A DNA stretch of 64,000 nucleotides from Saururus chinensis (lineage: Eukaryota > Streptophyta > Magnoliopsida > Piperales > Saururaceae), in contig CP141149.1 of assembly GCA_035235625.1 (NCBI GenBank), forward strand, positions 11,438,893 through 11,502,892. Reading direction: 5' to 3'. A program made the position numbers and the translations under genes. Shown here piece by piece: positions 36,513-47,573 of this stretch. Every line of letters begins with the position of its first letter. Position 1 is the first letter of the stretch. Under the pieces are notes generated by a model. That model was not told the DNA's origin. It worked only from the letters and a program-made list of their open reading frames with translations, and searched no databases.

Positions 36513-37816
36513 TCAGGAGGCAGCAGCTAGTGGTGGAGGGAGATGATGAGGAGCTCCCTCTTGAACCATGGATGCAACCTTGTCTGGTTCATTTTCCTCG
36601 CTTTCTTCTTCCTCATCCGCATCCCACAGGAAATGGGCATAAGCTGCCATCACGTAACTGCAAAATCACAAGCAGCAGCCATTAATAGTGAATTCATTTG
36701 CATAAATTAACTACTATTGTTATGAAGATCCATTTTAGAACATAGCATAAGAAAGTTCTGCAGATGACAAGTTCACTTGGAATCACAACTTTGCATGATA
36801 ATTTAATGTTTTTTCAAGGCATTGACCGCCGATAGATCGAGATCCAAAGGTGCCTGGCTCAAGCGGTCGTGCATGAACAGGAAACAACTAAGTTTTAGGC
36901 ATATTCACCAGTTATCAGGAGCAGCTTTGACAGCTTGATCAAAGTAGCTCTCAGCTCGTTTGGCATCTCTGTGGGACTCCCATATCAAGTTCCCATACAG
37001 AGACAGAGCATCCCCATCATTTGGATTAGCCAAGATCGACCTCGCAAAATACTCTTCTGCCTTCACCAGATCACCACGAACCTGTCAAAGGACACAAAAA
37101 CACCCAAATTCATATCAATCAACGCAAATAATATCCAATTGATAGCAATCAACAAGTTGTTTCATTTATGCCGAAAAGCTTACTTCTTTGAGGAATTTGG
37201 CATAATTAGTGAGCAGGAGTGGGTTGCCGGGATCGGCTTCGATCATCTTCCTGTAATACAAGTCCACGCTCTCATGGCCACTGTTGGAGAAACCAAATCC
37301 GCCATTGCCATCCCCGCTCCCTCCGTTCCCGCCTCCGGCGCCACCACAAATGGAGCCACCTCCGCCGGCAAAGCTCCCGCCGGAGACAATCACCTTCTCC
37401 TCGGCCTCGACCGGGGGGAGCCCATTAGACCCACTAACCAGCTCGTCGAGCGCGGAGCTAGAGAGGAGCCGCTCGAGCTTGGAGGAGGCCGAGCTGCTAG
37501 GGGACCTGGCCGCCTCCTCATTGCACTCCTCCATCGGGATAGGTGGATATGGGCCGGGAAGGCGGAGCTTGGGAACCGAGTGCGGCAGGGGGAGGTCCCC
37601 GATGTCGTTATCGGAGAGGGCCCGGGTGAGCTTGCTGCGGGGGGAGTCGCAGAAGACAGAGCAGAGGGTTGCGGAGGGGGAGGCAGCGGCGAAGGAGACG
37701 CAGCGGGCTCGGGAGACAGTGAGGAAGAAGGAGAGGTCGAGTTCCAGGGAGGAGTCTTTGCCGAGGGTGGGAATCCACGAGTTGAGGATCGGGGAAGAGG
37801 AGCTCCGGAGAAGCAT
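36513..37816 (-). CDS. Plant TPR-like superfamily protein (three coding exons)
   Basis: Coding exons on the minus strand 37816-37184, 37081-36909 and 36657-36513 give 316 residues; all junctions are GT/AG. The protein starts 'MLLRSSSSPIL', typical of this plant family. It has a serine-rich N-terminus, a glycine-rich stretch (about 148-178), and then TPR-like helices: 'YYRKMIEADPGNPLLLTNYAKFL' (187-209), 'GDLVKAEEYFARSILANPND' (from 214), 'ALSLYGNLIWE', 'AKRAESYFDQAVKAAPDNCY', 'AAYAHFLWDA' (to 282). An acidic run follows ('DEEEESEENEPD'). TPRs form protein-binding superhelices; the partner and process are not known to me. All exons are open and the splice sites are clean, so the gene appears intact. 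GC-rich exon 1 produces long shadow frames on the other strand. Confidence 0.9.
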
Positions 37817-37839
37817 CTTCCCTCCAAATTGGTCTGACC

Positions 37840-38398
37840 CTGAAGAGCAACAAAGAAATCAGTGACATCAAAGTTCAGAATATTTTTGAAAAATTGATTT
37901 CATGAAGCCAAAGTGAGGAAAACAAAAACGCTAGAAGATTTCAGCTTGCAATTTTCAAGACAGAGTTCATCATATTTCCATTCAGTTTGAGAAAATTGAT
38001 TGCAGAGTTCAGGAGTGAGTAACCAGAATGTTAACTTGAAAACAAATGACATTAAATATTAGAAAGAAAACCATTTTCAGGATTATTGCAGTGTTGAAGA
38101 ACTGATACGAAGAATAAAAAGAAAGCAGCATGAAAGAAACAGTTTAAGATCAGCAAAAAATTTGAGAAGCCACCTCGTACATAGAAGTTATAAAAGCTTG
38201 GGTAGATATGATTGCGAAAATCACACAGGAAGAGCAAAGTTTAGAGAAGATTGCTGACAAATATGGTCCTCTAAATTGAATCTAGATGTAAAATCCGAGA
38301 CCCAATTCAAAGAAACATCTAAGGACTAAGCAACATGCAGCAGAACTTTCAATGGAAAAATGAAAGATTTCATCCTAAAAATAGTATTCATCACTTAC
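37840..38398 (-). other. Predicted leader intron of the TPR gene
   Basis: On the minus strand a strong donor 'TTTT/GTAAGT' (GT at 38398-38397) and a pyrimidine-rich acceptor 'GTTGCTCTTCAG/GG' (AG at 37841-37840) bracket AT-rich sequence between the G-box region and the start codon at 37816. The first exon would lie about 38399-38540. Inferred from splice signals only. Confidence 0.55.
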
Positions 38399-38602
38399 AA
38401 AACTCCAAAAAAAAATTCCGAAAATCTGTTTCTGCAAAATGGGTTAAATAATTTTGGGGCTATTTGAGGGGAGTTGCAGAGGAAGTGGAGCAAACGAAGT
38501 GCAGAAGAGACCTGCACTGCAGACTGTAGGAGGGAAAAACGTCAATGTAGTTTTTATTGTCGCCAAGTTGAAAATCTGAGCCGCCGATCATTTTTTAAAT
38601 GG

Positions 38603-38737
38603 CACGTGTAGATTGACACGTGCCTTGTAGACTGGGTCGTGGACCTGTGGGCCAAAGTTAGTCCCTGTCACGTGAACATGGTCCCACGGGCGAGCAGGAG
38701 GACGGCTGGAGACGTCCGGAGTCGTTTTCGTCACGTG
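38603..38737 (-). promoter_or_regulatory. Cluster of four CACGTG G-boxes upstream of the TPR gene
   Basis: CACGTG at 38603-38608, 38617-38622, 38669-38674 and 38732-38737. The first two form an inverted pair (GGCACGTG...CACGTGCC). They lie roughly 60-340 bases upstream of the predicted transcript start. CACGTG is the core of G-box/ABRE sites bound by bZIP and bHLH (for example ABF, PIF) factors, so light or ABA control is plausible (inference). Confidence 0.6.
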
Positions 38738-38739
38738 AT

Positions 38740-40629
38740 CCCAGATTTCGGCTAAGAAATTCAGACAGCGAGGTCGCTAGTTGCTTGCTCCCCTGCTGGC
38801 TGAATTTCGCAGAGCGGCCTTTGATTTTGCGGGGAGAGTTTCTCATCTTTTTGAGCCGTCCTTTGATCAACTGCTTTCCGTTTAGGTTTTGGATAAAAAA
38901 CGCTCAGAACCGAACTTCAATAACAACCTAAAGGGGAATTTATTCTTTTTCCTGTGTCCCCGTTACTTGTACACCCCATATTTATATACTCCATATTAAA
39001 CGTATAAAATTGTTCACATAAACCCCGATTCTAAAAATAATATTAGTTGTTATTTTAACTCAAGTGTACCCCCACCCTTCACCTCCCTCACGGTTTCCCC
39101 CCTTAGCCCCCTTTAGCCCTCATATGTTGTTCCTCTTCCCCCTTCATGGCACCACTACCAACCGTTATCTATGCTACAAAGGTTGACACCACTGCCATTT
39201 GCCGTCCACACTGCAAAGGTCCTACTGCCGATCTTCCAACAGACCGATAATCGCAAAACAACAACACCCACTTCGGCTCCGCCTCCATCCTCCCCTTCTC
39301 CTTTCTAGACTCAAAAGGCTGTAAACCATATGCTTGCTTGCTGTAGGCAGGGAATGATCAGAAACTCCACCCGCCGACTTCGCTACTCCGACTTCCCGTA
39401 GGAATTTGCTCGGGAACCAATTTAGATTAGTCGGCAACTGCCGCCATTAGATCCAACATCCAACCGTCTACTTCAGTTTCTTCTTGTATACTCTCCAGGT
39501 ATCTATTTTTTTGTCAACTGGATTCACTAGAATGATCATCGTGTGTTTTGGTTATGTATATTCTGTTTGTTCTTTTAATTCATGTTTTCATGTGATTCTT
39601 TGCCTACTTGTCCTTTTGCTATTTCTACATTACGTGTATCGGTCTTTTGGTTCTACTTGGTTTTGGTTGACTTTTCTGTTCGCGTGTAATTTTTTGCTTT
39701 GTTTGTTGTTTGATTGAGAATTACAAGTAGCCAGTGCTTTGGCATTTACTTGTCTATTCTAAAAATGAAGCAGAATTCAAGAACTATTGTAAGTGTCGTA
39801 GGAGTCACCGCGATAGTTTAAATTTGTTGGGTAGTGATGGTAAGCGGAGTTTATTTATGGGATTCTAGTCATTAAGTGGTGATTAGTTTTTGGAATTTTT
39901 TGTTGGGATTTGTTGGTAATACGTGTTTCTTGTTTGGTTGAGTAGGCAATCATGTATACTACGAGGCTCCAAAATTGATTATTGGAGTTGAAACTTTTTT
40001 TTTTTTGGTTTTCTCAAGACTGATCACATACAATGTTAGAAACATGCAAAGAAGCTTTCATTCTAAATAATTTGATGGCGAAATAGGTATGGGCTTCATG
40101 TTATTGGGCCACTGAGGCTCAGTTGATATGATTGTATTTAATTGTAACGTTTGCAAGTTATCAAGCATAATGTTTTGCAAAGAATAGCAGGTAATGTTTA
40201 TGCCTCTGCTTCTCTATCTATTTATGCCTGCCTCTCTATCTATCTATGGATCATCATCTTTTCCTCCTATCACTTTTTATCTTTTATTATGTGCATAGTT
40301 GATGTTTGTCAAAATGCTTAAGGTCAAATTTAAGTGCACATGTTTTATATTATGTACTAATCGTTTATGCATTTATTAGTGGAATGATAAAATGCTTAAA
40401 TAATGGTGAACTCGGAGATAGTTGTATAACAAATTTATGTAATAGGCAGATCAACTAGTGAATTTGTTGATGTATATGTCTCTCTTCCTGTGCATTTGCT
40501 GCAAGTTTAAGGTGTGTGCTGCAATAATAACCAGTGCAGCATTTTTATTTAAAGCCATCATGAGAGTCAGCAGCATCATTTCCATCCATTTTGGGCACAC
40601 AACATTTAATTATGCTTGTTTTTCAAATT
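38740..40629. other. Intergenic, no gene seen
   Basis: Contains several short frames without family features (38658-38870 minus, 39222-39437 minus, 39484-39717 plus). From about 39500 the composition becomes T-rich, resembling intron or UTR sequence, possibly belonging to the degraded gene fragments to the right. Confidence 0.45.
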
Positions 40630-40932
40630 TTATCTCACTTCATCATGTTGTAGTTCGATGGTAATGTTGGGTATGCCTATGCTTGTTGGAGTTTTTAGAT
40701 TAAATGTTTGAGATGTTTTTACATCAAAGTTTAATGCATCCTTGAAACCAGACCAATCTTTTATGAAGTTCACTATGGCAGTTCTAGTATAACTACCCTT
40801 GCTATATATGCCATAAACTTTAATAGGGTTGAATTGAGAATACTTTTCTTTTAGTTTAGATGAACTTGTTCCAACGTATTTGCCATCTTTGCATTGAATT
40901 GGAAGATTCACTAAAGCTTTCATGATGTACAA
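40630..40932 (-). pseudogene. XS-domain fragment (SGS3/FDM/IDN2-like)
   Basis: 100-residue open frame whose central part matches the XS domain pattern: 'ALVNLPIQCKDGKYVG', 'SSKLKEKYSQFNP', 'KVYGIY', 'TAIVNFIKDWSGFKDAL'. XS-domain proteins (SGS3, and the FDM/IDN2 family) bind double-stranded RNA and work in RNA silencing and RNA-directed DNA methylation. Only one domain is present. The zinc-finger-XS region that should precede it and the coiled coil and XH domain that should follow are not seen. It is therefore a gene fragment, either a decayed duplicate or a piece carried by a transposon. Assignment is by pattern recognition. Confidence 0.65.
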
Positions 40933-41209
40933 GTTTTTTCATCCCATGTTTACAATGTTTTAACTCTTTATGTTTCCTCTTTATAGTTCTTTTTTGTCTT
41001 TGCTTAAAATCAAGCCAATTGGGTTAAGTGTAACATATTTTCTTCACCTTATCATGAGAGGTTGCTCATGGATATGATGAAATTGATTGCAAAAATGGAT
41101 TTGTTTTGTTTTGGTTTTTGTTTTTGTTTATGCATATATTTGCACTAATTAAAGAATTACTAACTAATATTGAGGCTAACTTTTGCTTTGATTCTCCATG
41201 CACTAGATG

Positions 41210-41511
41210 CTGAGGACACACCCAACAACATCATATAGGAGGAGAGGATAAGCTAAATAAAAAAATGGAGTTGTTGGTGAAGATGTAGTTGGAGATAATG
41301 AATTAGAAGGAAATTCAAGTGCACAAGAACAAAGACGGGAAATTGATGAAGAAACTACTATCATTGAGAGAGAACAAGAAGAAGGCCATGCAGGGGGGGA
41401 GGAGGAAGAAGGGCAAACAATAGAGGATGAAACTTATCCTTTCCCTGGAGGCCCTATAGAAATGACAGTTTTAAATAGCCTCAAATTGATTGAGTTTGTT
41501 GAGACACTTTA
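41210..41511 (+). pseudogene. Fragment of a plant mobile domain (PMD, MAIN-like) gene
   Basis: Starts 'MLRTHPTTSYRRRG' and then a stop. An acidic linker ('EQRREIDEETTIIEREQEE') leads into 'YPFPGGPIEMTVLNSLK', the hallmark 'FPGGP.d.sVL.s' start of the plant mobile domain. The domain breaks off and the frame stops at 41509-41511. PMD proteins occur as host genes (MAIN, MAIL) and inside Mutator- and gypsy-type transposons, so this may be a transposon-derived piece. Only the first part of the protein remains. Confidence 0.5.
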
Positions 41512-41889
41512 ATATTAGTCGTTTGTTAGAGACATTTAAATTTTAGTCATTGAGACATTTAAGTTTCATTCACTGAGACATTTTATAGTTTGTTGAGACA
41601 TTTTAGCATTTGTATATTTTGAATGATAATCCTTGTGACTTTGGATAATTGTTGTATTGGCAGAAGAGTTTGTATAATTTTTGCTACCATGAACATTATT
41701 GTCAAAACGTAGAAACCATGTTGGAGTCTTGGACAGGAAAATTATTGTCAAAATGTAGATGAGTTTGTGCTTTAATGGTGCAAGTTGCTGGTGCCTGATT
41801 GGTGTGATGTTTGCTTTATTAGATTAGTGTCCTTTGTGGGTTTTCAAATGCTTTTGTGCGGATATGTATTTGGTTTTATGTGACCAGGT

Positions 41890-42127
41890 TCTTTGTGATC
41901 AGGTTTTATGTTTTGGGTTTTCATGCTTCATTGTTTTTATGTGATCAGGTTTGTGTTCCCTCTAATTTTGAGCTATAGGGGGCTTAGTAGGCATTACTTT
42001 CAGCAGTTATTTGTGATCAAGTTTTATATATTTGGGTTTTCATGCTTCATTGCTTTTATGTGATCAACTTTGTGTTCCCTCTAATTTTGAGCTGTAGGGG
42101 GCTTAGTAGGTGTTACTTTCAACAGTA
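41890..42127 (+). repeat. Tandem duplication of about 119 bp
   Basis: Copies at about 41890-42008 and 42009-42127 share 'GGGTTTTCATGCTTCATTG', 'TTTTATGTGATCA', 'TGTGTTCCCTCTAATTTTGA' and 'GGGGGCTTAGTAGG'. The sequence 41512-41889 before it holds no gene. Short TTGAGACATTTAA words repeat at 41495-41600. Confidence 0.8.
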
Positions 42128-42265
42128 GGGGGCTTTATTGCCTCTTTTATGTTGTTGCAAAGTTCTTGTTGCATTTTTCTGCAACAAAATGAATGTTTAC
42201 AAGCACCATAGGATGCTGTCATTTTAGTTTCTCAGTATTATGTCAAATAGTGCCTTGAAAGCAAG

Positions 42266-42860
42266 AAAATGAACCCCCGCCATTTTACAAATAGTAACAT
42301 GTTAGAGTTATTGTCTTCAATTTTGGCGGGAGGTGCCCCCTGTCTAATTTAGCATGAAGCGGCGGGTGTTCTTCTACCTTGTCTAGTTCTTCGAAAAATG
42401 GCGGGGGTGCCCCCTGCCACAAAACAAATAGTAACTCTAAGAAGTTACTATCTTCGAGTTGGCAGGAGATACCCCCACCCACTTTTGCATGAAATGGCAG
42501 GGGGTCTTAGACCCCGTCTTATTCTTCGAAAAATGGCGGGGGGTGCCCCCCACCACAAAACGGATAGTAACTCTAAGAAGTTACTATCTTCGATTTGGCC
42601 GGGGTTGCATGAAGTGGTGGGGGGTCTTAGACCCCGTCTGGTTCTTCAAACACCCCCCCCCCTCCTGCCACAAAATGGACAGTAACTCTAAGAAGTTATT
42701 GTCTTTGATTTGGTGGGGGGTACCTCCTGCCCAATTTTGCATGAAGTGGAGGTTGGTTTTGGCCCGTCAAGTTCTTTGAAAAATGGCGGGGGGTGACCCC
42801 GACCATTTTAAAAATAGTAACTTCTTAAAGTTACTGCTTCAATCTGGTGGAAAATGTGAT
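42266..42860 (+). repeat. Tandem repeat (unit about 118-135 bp, five copies) with multiple palindromes per unit
   Basis: Copies start near 42266, 42395, 42530, 42648 and 42779. A unit contains 'AAAATGGCGGGGGGTGCCCCC', 'AGTAACTCTAAGAAGTTACT' (7-bp arms AGTAACT/AGTTACT), 'TTGCATGAAGTGG' and, in two units, the palindrome GGGGTCTTAGACCCC (42501-42515 and 42621-42635). Open frames across it are by-products of the repeat. It lies between the plant-mobile-domain fragment and a non-coding stretch. Confidence 0.85.
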
Positions 42861-43809
42861 TAACATGTCTCTTGAAGTGTAAAGACGTCATTGATGAACA
42901 AACACTACTATAAGGGAAGAAAAATTTATAAAAAAGGTTCAACTTTTTGGTCACCGGAGCTTTTTTAGCCACCGCTCAAGCTTTTTAATCATTGCTGGAA
43001 CTACAGTATACGCCAGCGGCTAGAGTACTCACAGGCGGCCAGCAGCGACAGTGCTCACCGGCGGCTCTAATTTAGCCTTGAGGAGGAGAAGAAAATCTGA
43101 AAAAAAACTTTTTATTTAGTTTAACTCATGGGGGGAAAGGAAAAGGTAAATGGGGGACAAAGGAGCACTTTAGGGGGGAAAAGTGGGGTATAAAAGTAAA
43201 AAAAATTAAACTTTTTACTTTTGTTTGGGGGATACAGGGAAAAAGTAGAGGTTTAAATAGCTAGATTCTTAATCAAAATAGATCTGAGGTCTAATGATAT
43301 ATCTATTTTATCTTAGCCCTTTTTATAATTATCAAAGTAGGCTTTTAAACAAGTATTTCTAAGTGCCTTATCCTCTTTCTTCTATTGTTCCTCTACTTCC
43401 TCTTTCCCCTCTTTTTCCTCCTCTTCCTCTTTCATAAAATTTAACATACTGGTCAGGAACTAGACATGAAGCCATTTATAAAAATAAGGGTTTTTCTTTG
43501 TAAACTCCAATATTTAAGAAGGAACATGTAAATTAACACCATCAATCACTTGTAAAGAAGAATGAGTTTTAATTTTACTTGATTCAAACCGCCAAGGTGC
43601 CTATATTCATAGTGGGTTAAAAGCTAAAATGTCAAACTATTAACGGCTTAATTGTTAATTTTCTTAGTGGACTCCTCTATCACAACATTTACTGTGGGAG
43701 ATAACTTGAAGTTTGGTAGTTTAGCATCAAACCTACTACCAATCAAAATTAGCAGATTGAAGCTTATAATGAAGTAAAAATAAAACTTAATCTTCTTTTT
43801 AAGTTTTTG
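42861..43809. other. Intergenic, no gene seen
   Basis: AT-rich with a short GC-rich patch at 43010-43080. No family features. Confidence 0.5.
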
Positions 43810-44400
43810 ATAGTGTTTATGGGTTCATTTTCTAAGATTGAATATCATATAGAACAAAAATGAGAATTCTAAATGGCTCTATGGCTAATTTGCAGCCAAT
43901 CTCACCGGATTTTGTAAAGAAGGAGGTAGAGGAGGAGACAGTGAAGGAGGAGAATGGGGCATTTGAAGAGGAGGGGGAGAGGGATGGGGAGGTAGAGGAG
44001 GAGGAGGGGAAGGAGATAGAGGAGGAGGGGAGGAGGAGGAGGAGGTGGTAGAGCTAGAGTGACAAGTAGAGGCGGAAGGGGATTTAGAAGCAAAGGAGGT
44101 AAATAGGAGTCAGAGTTAATGCTAGAGCTAGAGCTAGAGATAGAGCTAGAGGGCTGGAAGGTCTTTGGGAGTTCATTTTTTAAGATTGTATCTCATGAAG
44201 AAGAAACAAAGAGATTTTTGAATGGCTCCATGACTAATTCATAGCCAATCCCACTAGAATATGAGAAGAAGGAGAATGAAGCGAGGAGGATGGAAGGAAA
44301 TGGTGGAGGACAATGTAGAATAAGAGGAGGAGTGGGAGGCAGAGGCAAAGGCAGAGGGGAGTCAAAAGAGATGAAGGCAGAAGGGGACTCCCACGACAAT
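43810..44400 (+). repeat. Imperfect direct repeat with GGAGGA purine tracts
   Basis: Copies at about 43810-44100 and 44150-44400 share 'GGGTTCATTTTCTAAGATTG'-like and 'AATGGCTC.ATG.CTAATT' words, 'AGCCAATC.CAC..GA', and then a long G/A-only stretch. The purine tract (43915-44050) yields glutamate-rich frames that I do not regard as genes. Confidence 0.65.
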
Positions 44401-44466
44401 CAGGCAGACTCTAGGCATCAATCCAACGGCTATTCGGTATACTCTAGTGGTGATTTGCAATACTTT

Positions 44467-46115
44467 TGTAATAACCCAAAATTTTTAACATGATCTTCTT
44501 ATATATTTTGTTATTTATAAATTTCCTAAGTGTTGGTTAGAGCTCGTGGAGACGAGCGTAACAAGTCATGAAACGCGAAAATCAGAGGTCGGGAACGAAA
44601 GTTACGACCTTGGGAAACATGTTCAACCGGTGGGACCCACTTTTGAAATTTGGGTAAAATGATTCTTAAGTGGTCTAGTATCGTAGGGCTCGTGAATACG
44701 AACTCAACGGTACCAAGAACGCGCAAATCGGAGTTCGGGATAGGGAGATACGATTTTCTAAAAATATATATAAAAAATAATAATAATAAAAAATAAATCG
44801 GCAGCTCGGCGCGGCGCAGCGCAGCAAGTGGTGTATGCCGTGCGGCACACGCCTAACATGCGACAGGCGCGCGTTTGCAGTGACAAACGCACGTTCGTCA
44901 CACGCGCCCACAATGCGCGGCGGCGCCAGCGGGCGCCGCCCATTTTCTGTGGTGGCGCTGGCGGGCGCCCGCCAGAAAACACCTCTTTCACTGTTTTAAA
45001 CCCTTCTCCGGCTAGTTTTTCACCCACATCCGATTTTCAACCTCTTTCACTGTTTTTACCATTCCCGACCCATTTTAAGTCCGATTTTCACGTTCCAAGA
45101 CCCGTTTCCTACTAATTCAAGGGTGCTCTATGCACCGGAAGTGTTATTTTCTCAAGGCAACCCCTCTAAGACCTCAAAAAATGTGCCCCTTCCCTAATCT
45201 TCCCCTTTCATCTTTTTATTGTTTCCGGACCATTTCCAACCCTTTTTAAACCGTTCCAAAGCCCTACCCTACTAAATCAAAGGAATTCTACGCATTGGAG
45301 TGGTTATTCTACTGAAATTCTCGCTCGAAGGCTGATATCTTGAGGAGGGACTTTCTTTACTCTACAAGGAGATTTCATCATATTTTGCATGTGTTATAGG
45401 TAGGTAGCTTTAAATTCTAATAGTATGCTGAGATTTTTACTCGCTAAAGTTTTACTAAAAGTTTTCTGTTACTTTATGAAAACAAAAGCTCTGACTTCAA
45501 AATCATCTCCTCTTTTCAAAAATTTCTCTGAGTTTTGGGCAATCGTGCCGTCTGGATAGTTCTCGGTTCCTCAGAGCTAAGAATTATTATGATTTTGGAT
45601 GCTGCCAAATTTGGCATTTGGCACACATAGGATTGGGATGTCATGGGTAAATCCCTTCCTTTTTGTCTCGCGTCGCCCCATGGGCGCGAGTGTAAGTCGT
45701 CTGGTATCGCGACATTCTGTGATTGTGTTTTCAGATTTTCTGAATGATTTCAAAAGAAAAATGGCACGATATGTTCATATGTGCACGAAGCATATTCTTA
45801 GAACTTAATTCGACCTACTGAGTATGAATTTACTCACCTACCCTCAGACTCTGTAAGTGTTTCACTCGAATCTGAAGGAGTCGACGAAGGGTTCCTTAAA
45901 TTACAGTCTTGTATTGCTATTTTTGTACTTTATGTAAATTATTGTATTGACTAATGTACAAAGGCATGTGATGCCCAATTTTGGAAATCTTTGTATAATA
46001 CAAAGTGTGTTGTAATTACTGTTTTAGTATACGGTGATCCTTGGCAATTGTAATTAAATTTTGTTACGTTTTCAAAAATTGTTTTCTTTTATTCGAAAAT
46101 ACGAGGGACGTTACA
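44467..46115 (+). mobile_element. Solo LTR, Ty3/gypsy (related to element A)
   Basis: 1649 bp from TGTAATAACCC to GGGACGTTACA with perfect 5-bp TSD ACTTT at 44462-44466 and 46116-46120. There is no internal element sequence, no PBS and no polypurine tract. Its left third resembles the element A LTR ('CGAAAGTTACGACCTTGGGAAA', 'TGGGACCCACTT'). A GC- and CpG-rich section lies at 44805-44990. Solo LTRs arise when the two LTRs of one element recombine and delete the interior. Confidence 0.88.
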
Positions 46116-46120
46116 ACTTT

Positions 46121-47573
46121 GGTGATGGTCCTCGAAATCTGATAGCAGTTAGTGGGTGCGATGGTAGTCCAGCGGTGGCCAAACGGCTATCCCTGGACCT
46201 CAGTGGTGGTTGGTGGACTCTGATGGCAACGAACTTTGTAGTGGTCAGGCAAACTACGACAAGAGAGGAGGGGAGGCCCTTGGACTCTGATGACACTTTG
46301 CAAGACTTCGAGAACATGCATGCGGAAGAAGGGGAGGACAATGGGGGAAGAGGCCACCGAGGTACGAGGGAGGAGATGAGATGTGGGTGGGTGAGTGAAA
46401 TGAGACAAGGCTATGCATTTTAAATTCCGAGGGGGGTAGAGAAGCATGGGTTTGCAAGCATGCATTTTGAAGTTGATGGTTTTAAAATTAGCGACACATT
46501 GACTAATGATGTACTTTGAAATATGCATGCAAAACCATAGCTACTAACGTTGCATTATGAAATGCGCACTCCAAATATTGAACGATTAATGTCAATTTTT
46601 GAAATTCATGGATTTTATTTTAGATTCATAAATTAATGACTAACCCCTGTTAGGAGAAGCTATTTCTGATGATAGGGCTGTGAATAAGATTTTATAACCA
46701 GTTTCAGATAAGTTCACTCCTAAAGGCACAACAATTGAAGAGCATAAAAGCCCAAGGACATAGGTTTAGACGACAGAGGAAACTAAAAAGTTATGAGATG
46801 AATGAGAATAAGAAACAAGAAAATAGGCTTAAACACCTTTCCCTAAAGATTTAAGAAAATGGCTTTAAACACCGTATGAGTTCGAAGATTCTACAGAAGA
46901 TAAAGACATCATAGCATACATGACAAAACTATTTAGACAAGACAACGATTGAAGATGAAAAGCTAAGAGAAAATTGGGAAGAATTAGGAACAATACTCTT
47001 GGAATACAATTCATGAAAAAAATAATGAGAAGCCTTAGAGGAGAAGCAAAAATAAAAAAAAAAAGAATATTCAATTCCTAATTCTGATAAAAAGGGTCAC
47101 TTTGCCTATGATTGTTTGGAGAATGATGATGAGTATGGCTGCATCTTGGTTTGGAACAGTATGTCTGCATCTTGGTTTGGTTCCAGCTGTTTATGGTAAG
47201 AAGCAAACAGGAACCGAGAACTAGAACTAGTTGGTTGGAATAGAAGTGCAGGAACTTAATCAAGAACCGGGTTCTTTATTCAAGTCTGGTTTAGAATCGA
47301 AATTTTAAAAAAATATTTTGGCCACAGAGGCGGAGGTAGTGGATGACATATGCCCTCCATGGGCCCCGATGGCCGACTTGTCTAATCTAGGAGGAAGTGG
47401 CAGTGGGATGGAGAAGGTGGTTGACTGGCCATTGATGCAGGAGGAGAGAGAAGAGGGCCACATGAGGAGAGGGTAAGAGGGGTTAGTGAATGGAGATGGA
47501 GGTGGAGTGGGGTGGGTTGGTGGCAACCATTGGAGAGGAAGGGGAAAACTGGCCAACAACCACTGTAGTAGCA
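46121..47573. other. Intergenic, no gene seen
   Basis: Continues the sequence interrupted by the solo LTR. Contains G-rich stretches (46120-46430, 47330-47590) with frames on both strands but no domain pattern. Confidence 0.45.

Noticed and set aside
36935-37837. 300-residue plus-strand open frame and several other long frames over 37.2-37.9 kb
   Set aside because: They are antisense or off-frame shadows of GC-rich exon 1 of the TPR gene, with no domain pattern; the spliced minus-strand protein explains the region.
43860-44051. Glutamate-rich plus-strand frame and proline/leucine-rich minus-strand frame
   Set aside because: Both are translations of a simple GGAGGA purine tract inside a duplicated non-coding segment.
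44758-45115. Open frames on both strands in a GC-rich patch
   Set aside because: They lie inside the solo LTR, have no family features and arise from base composition.
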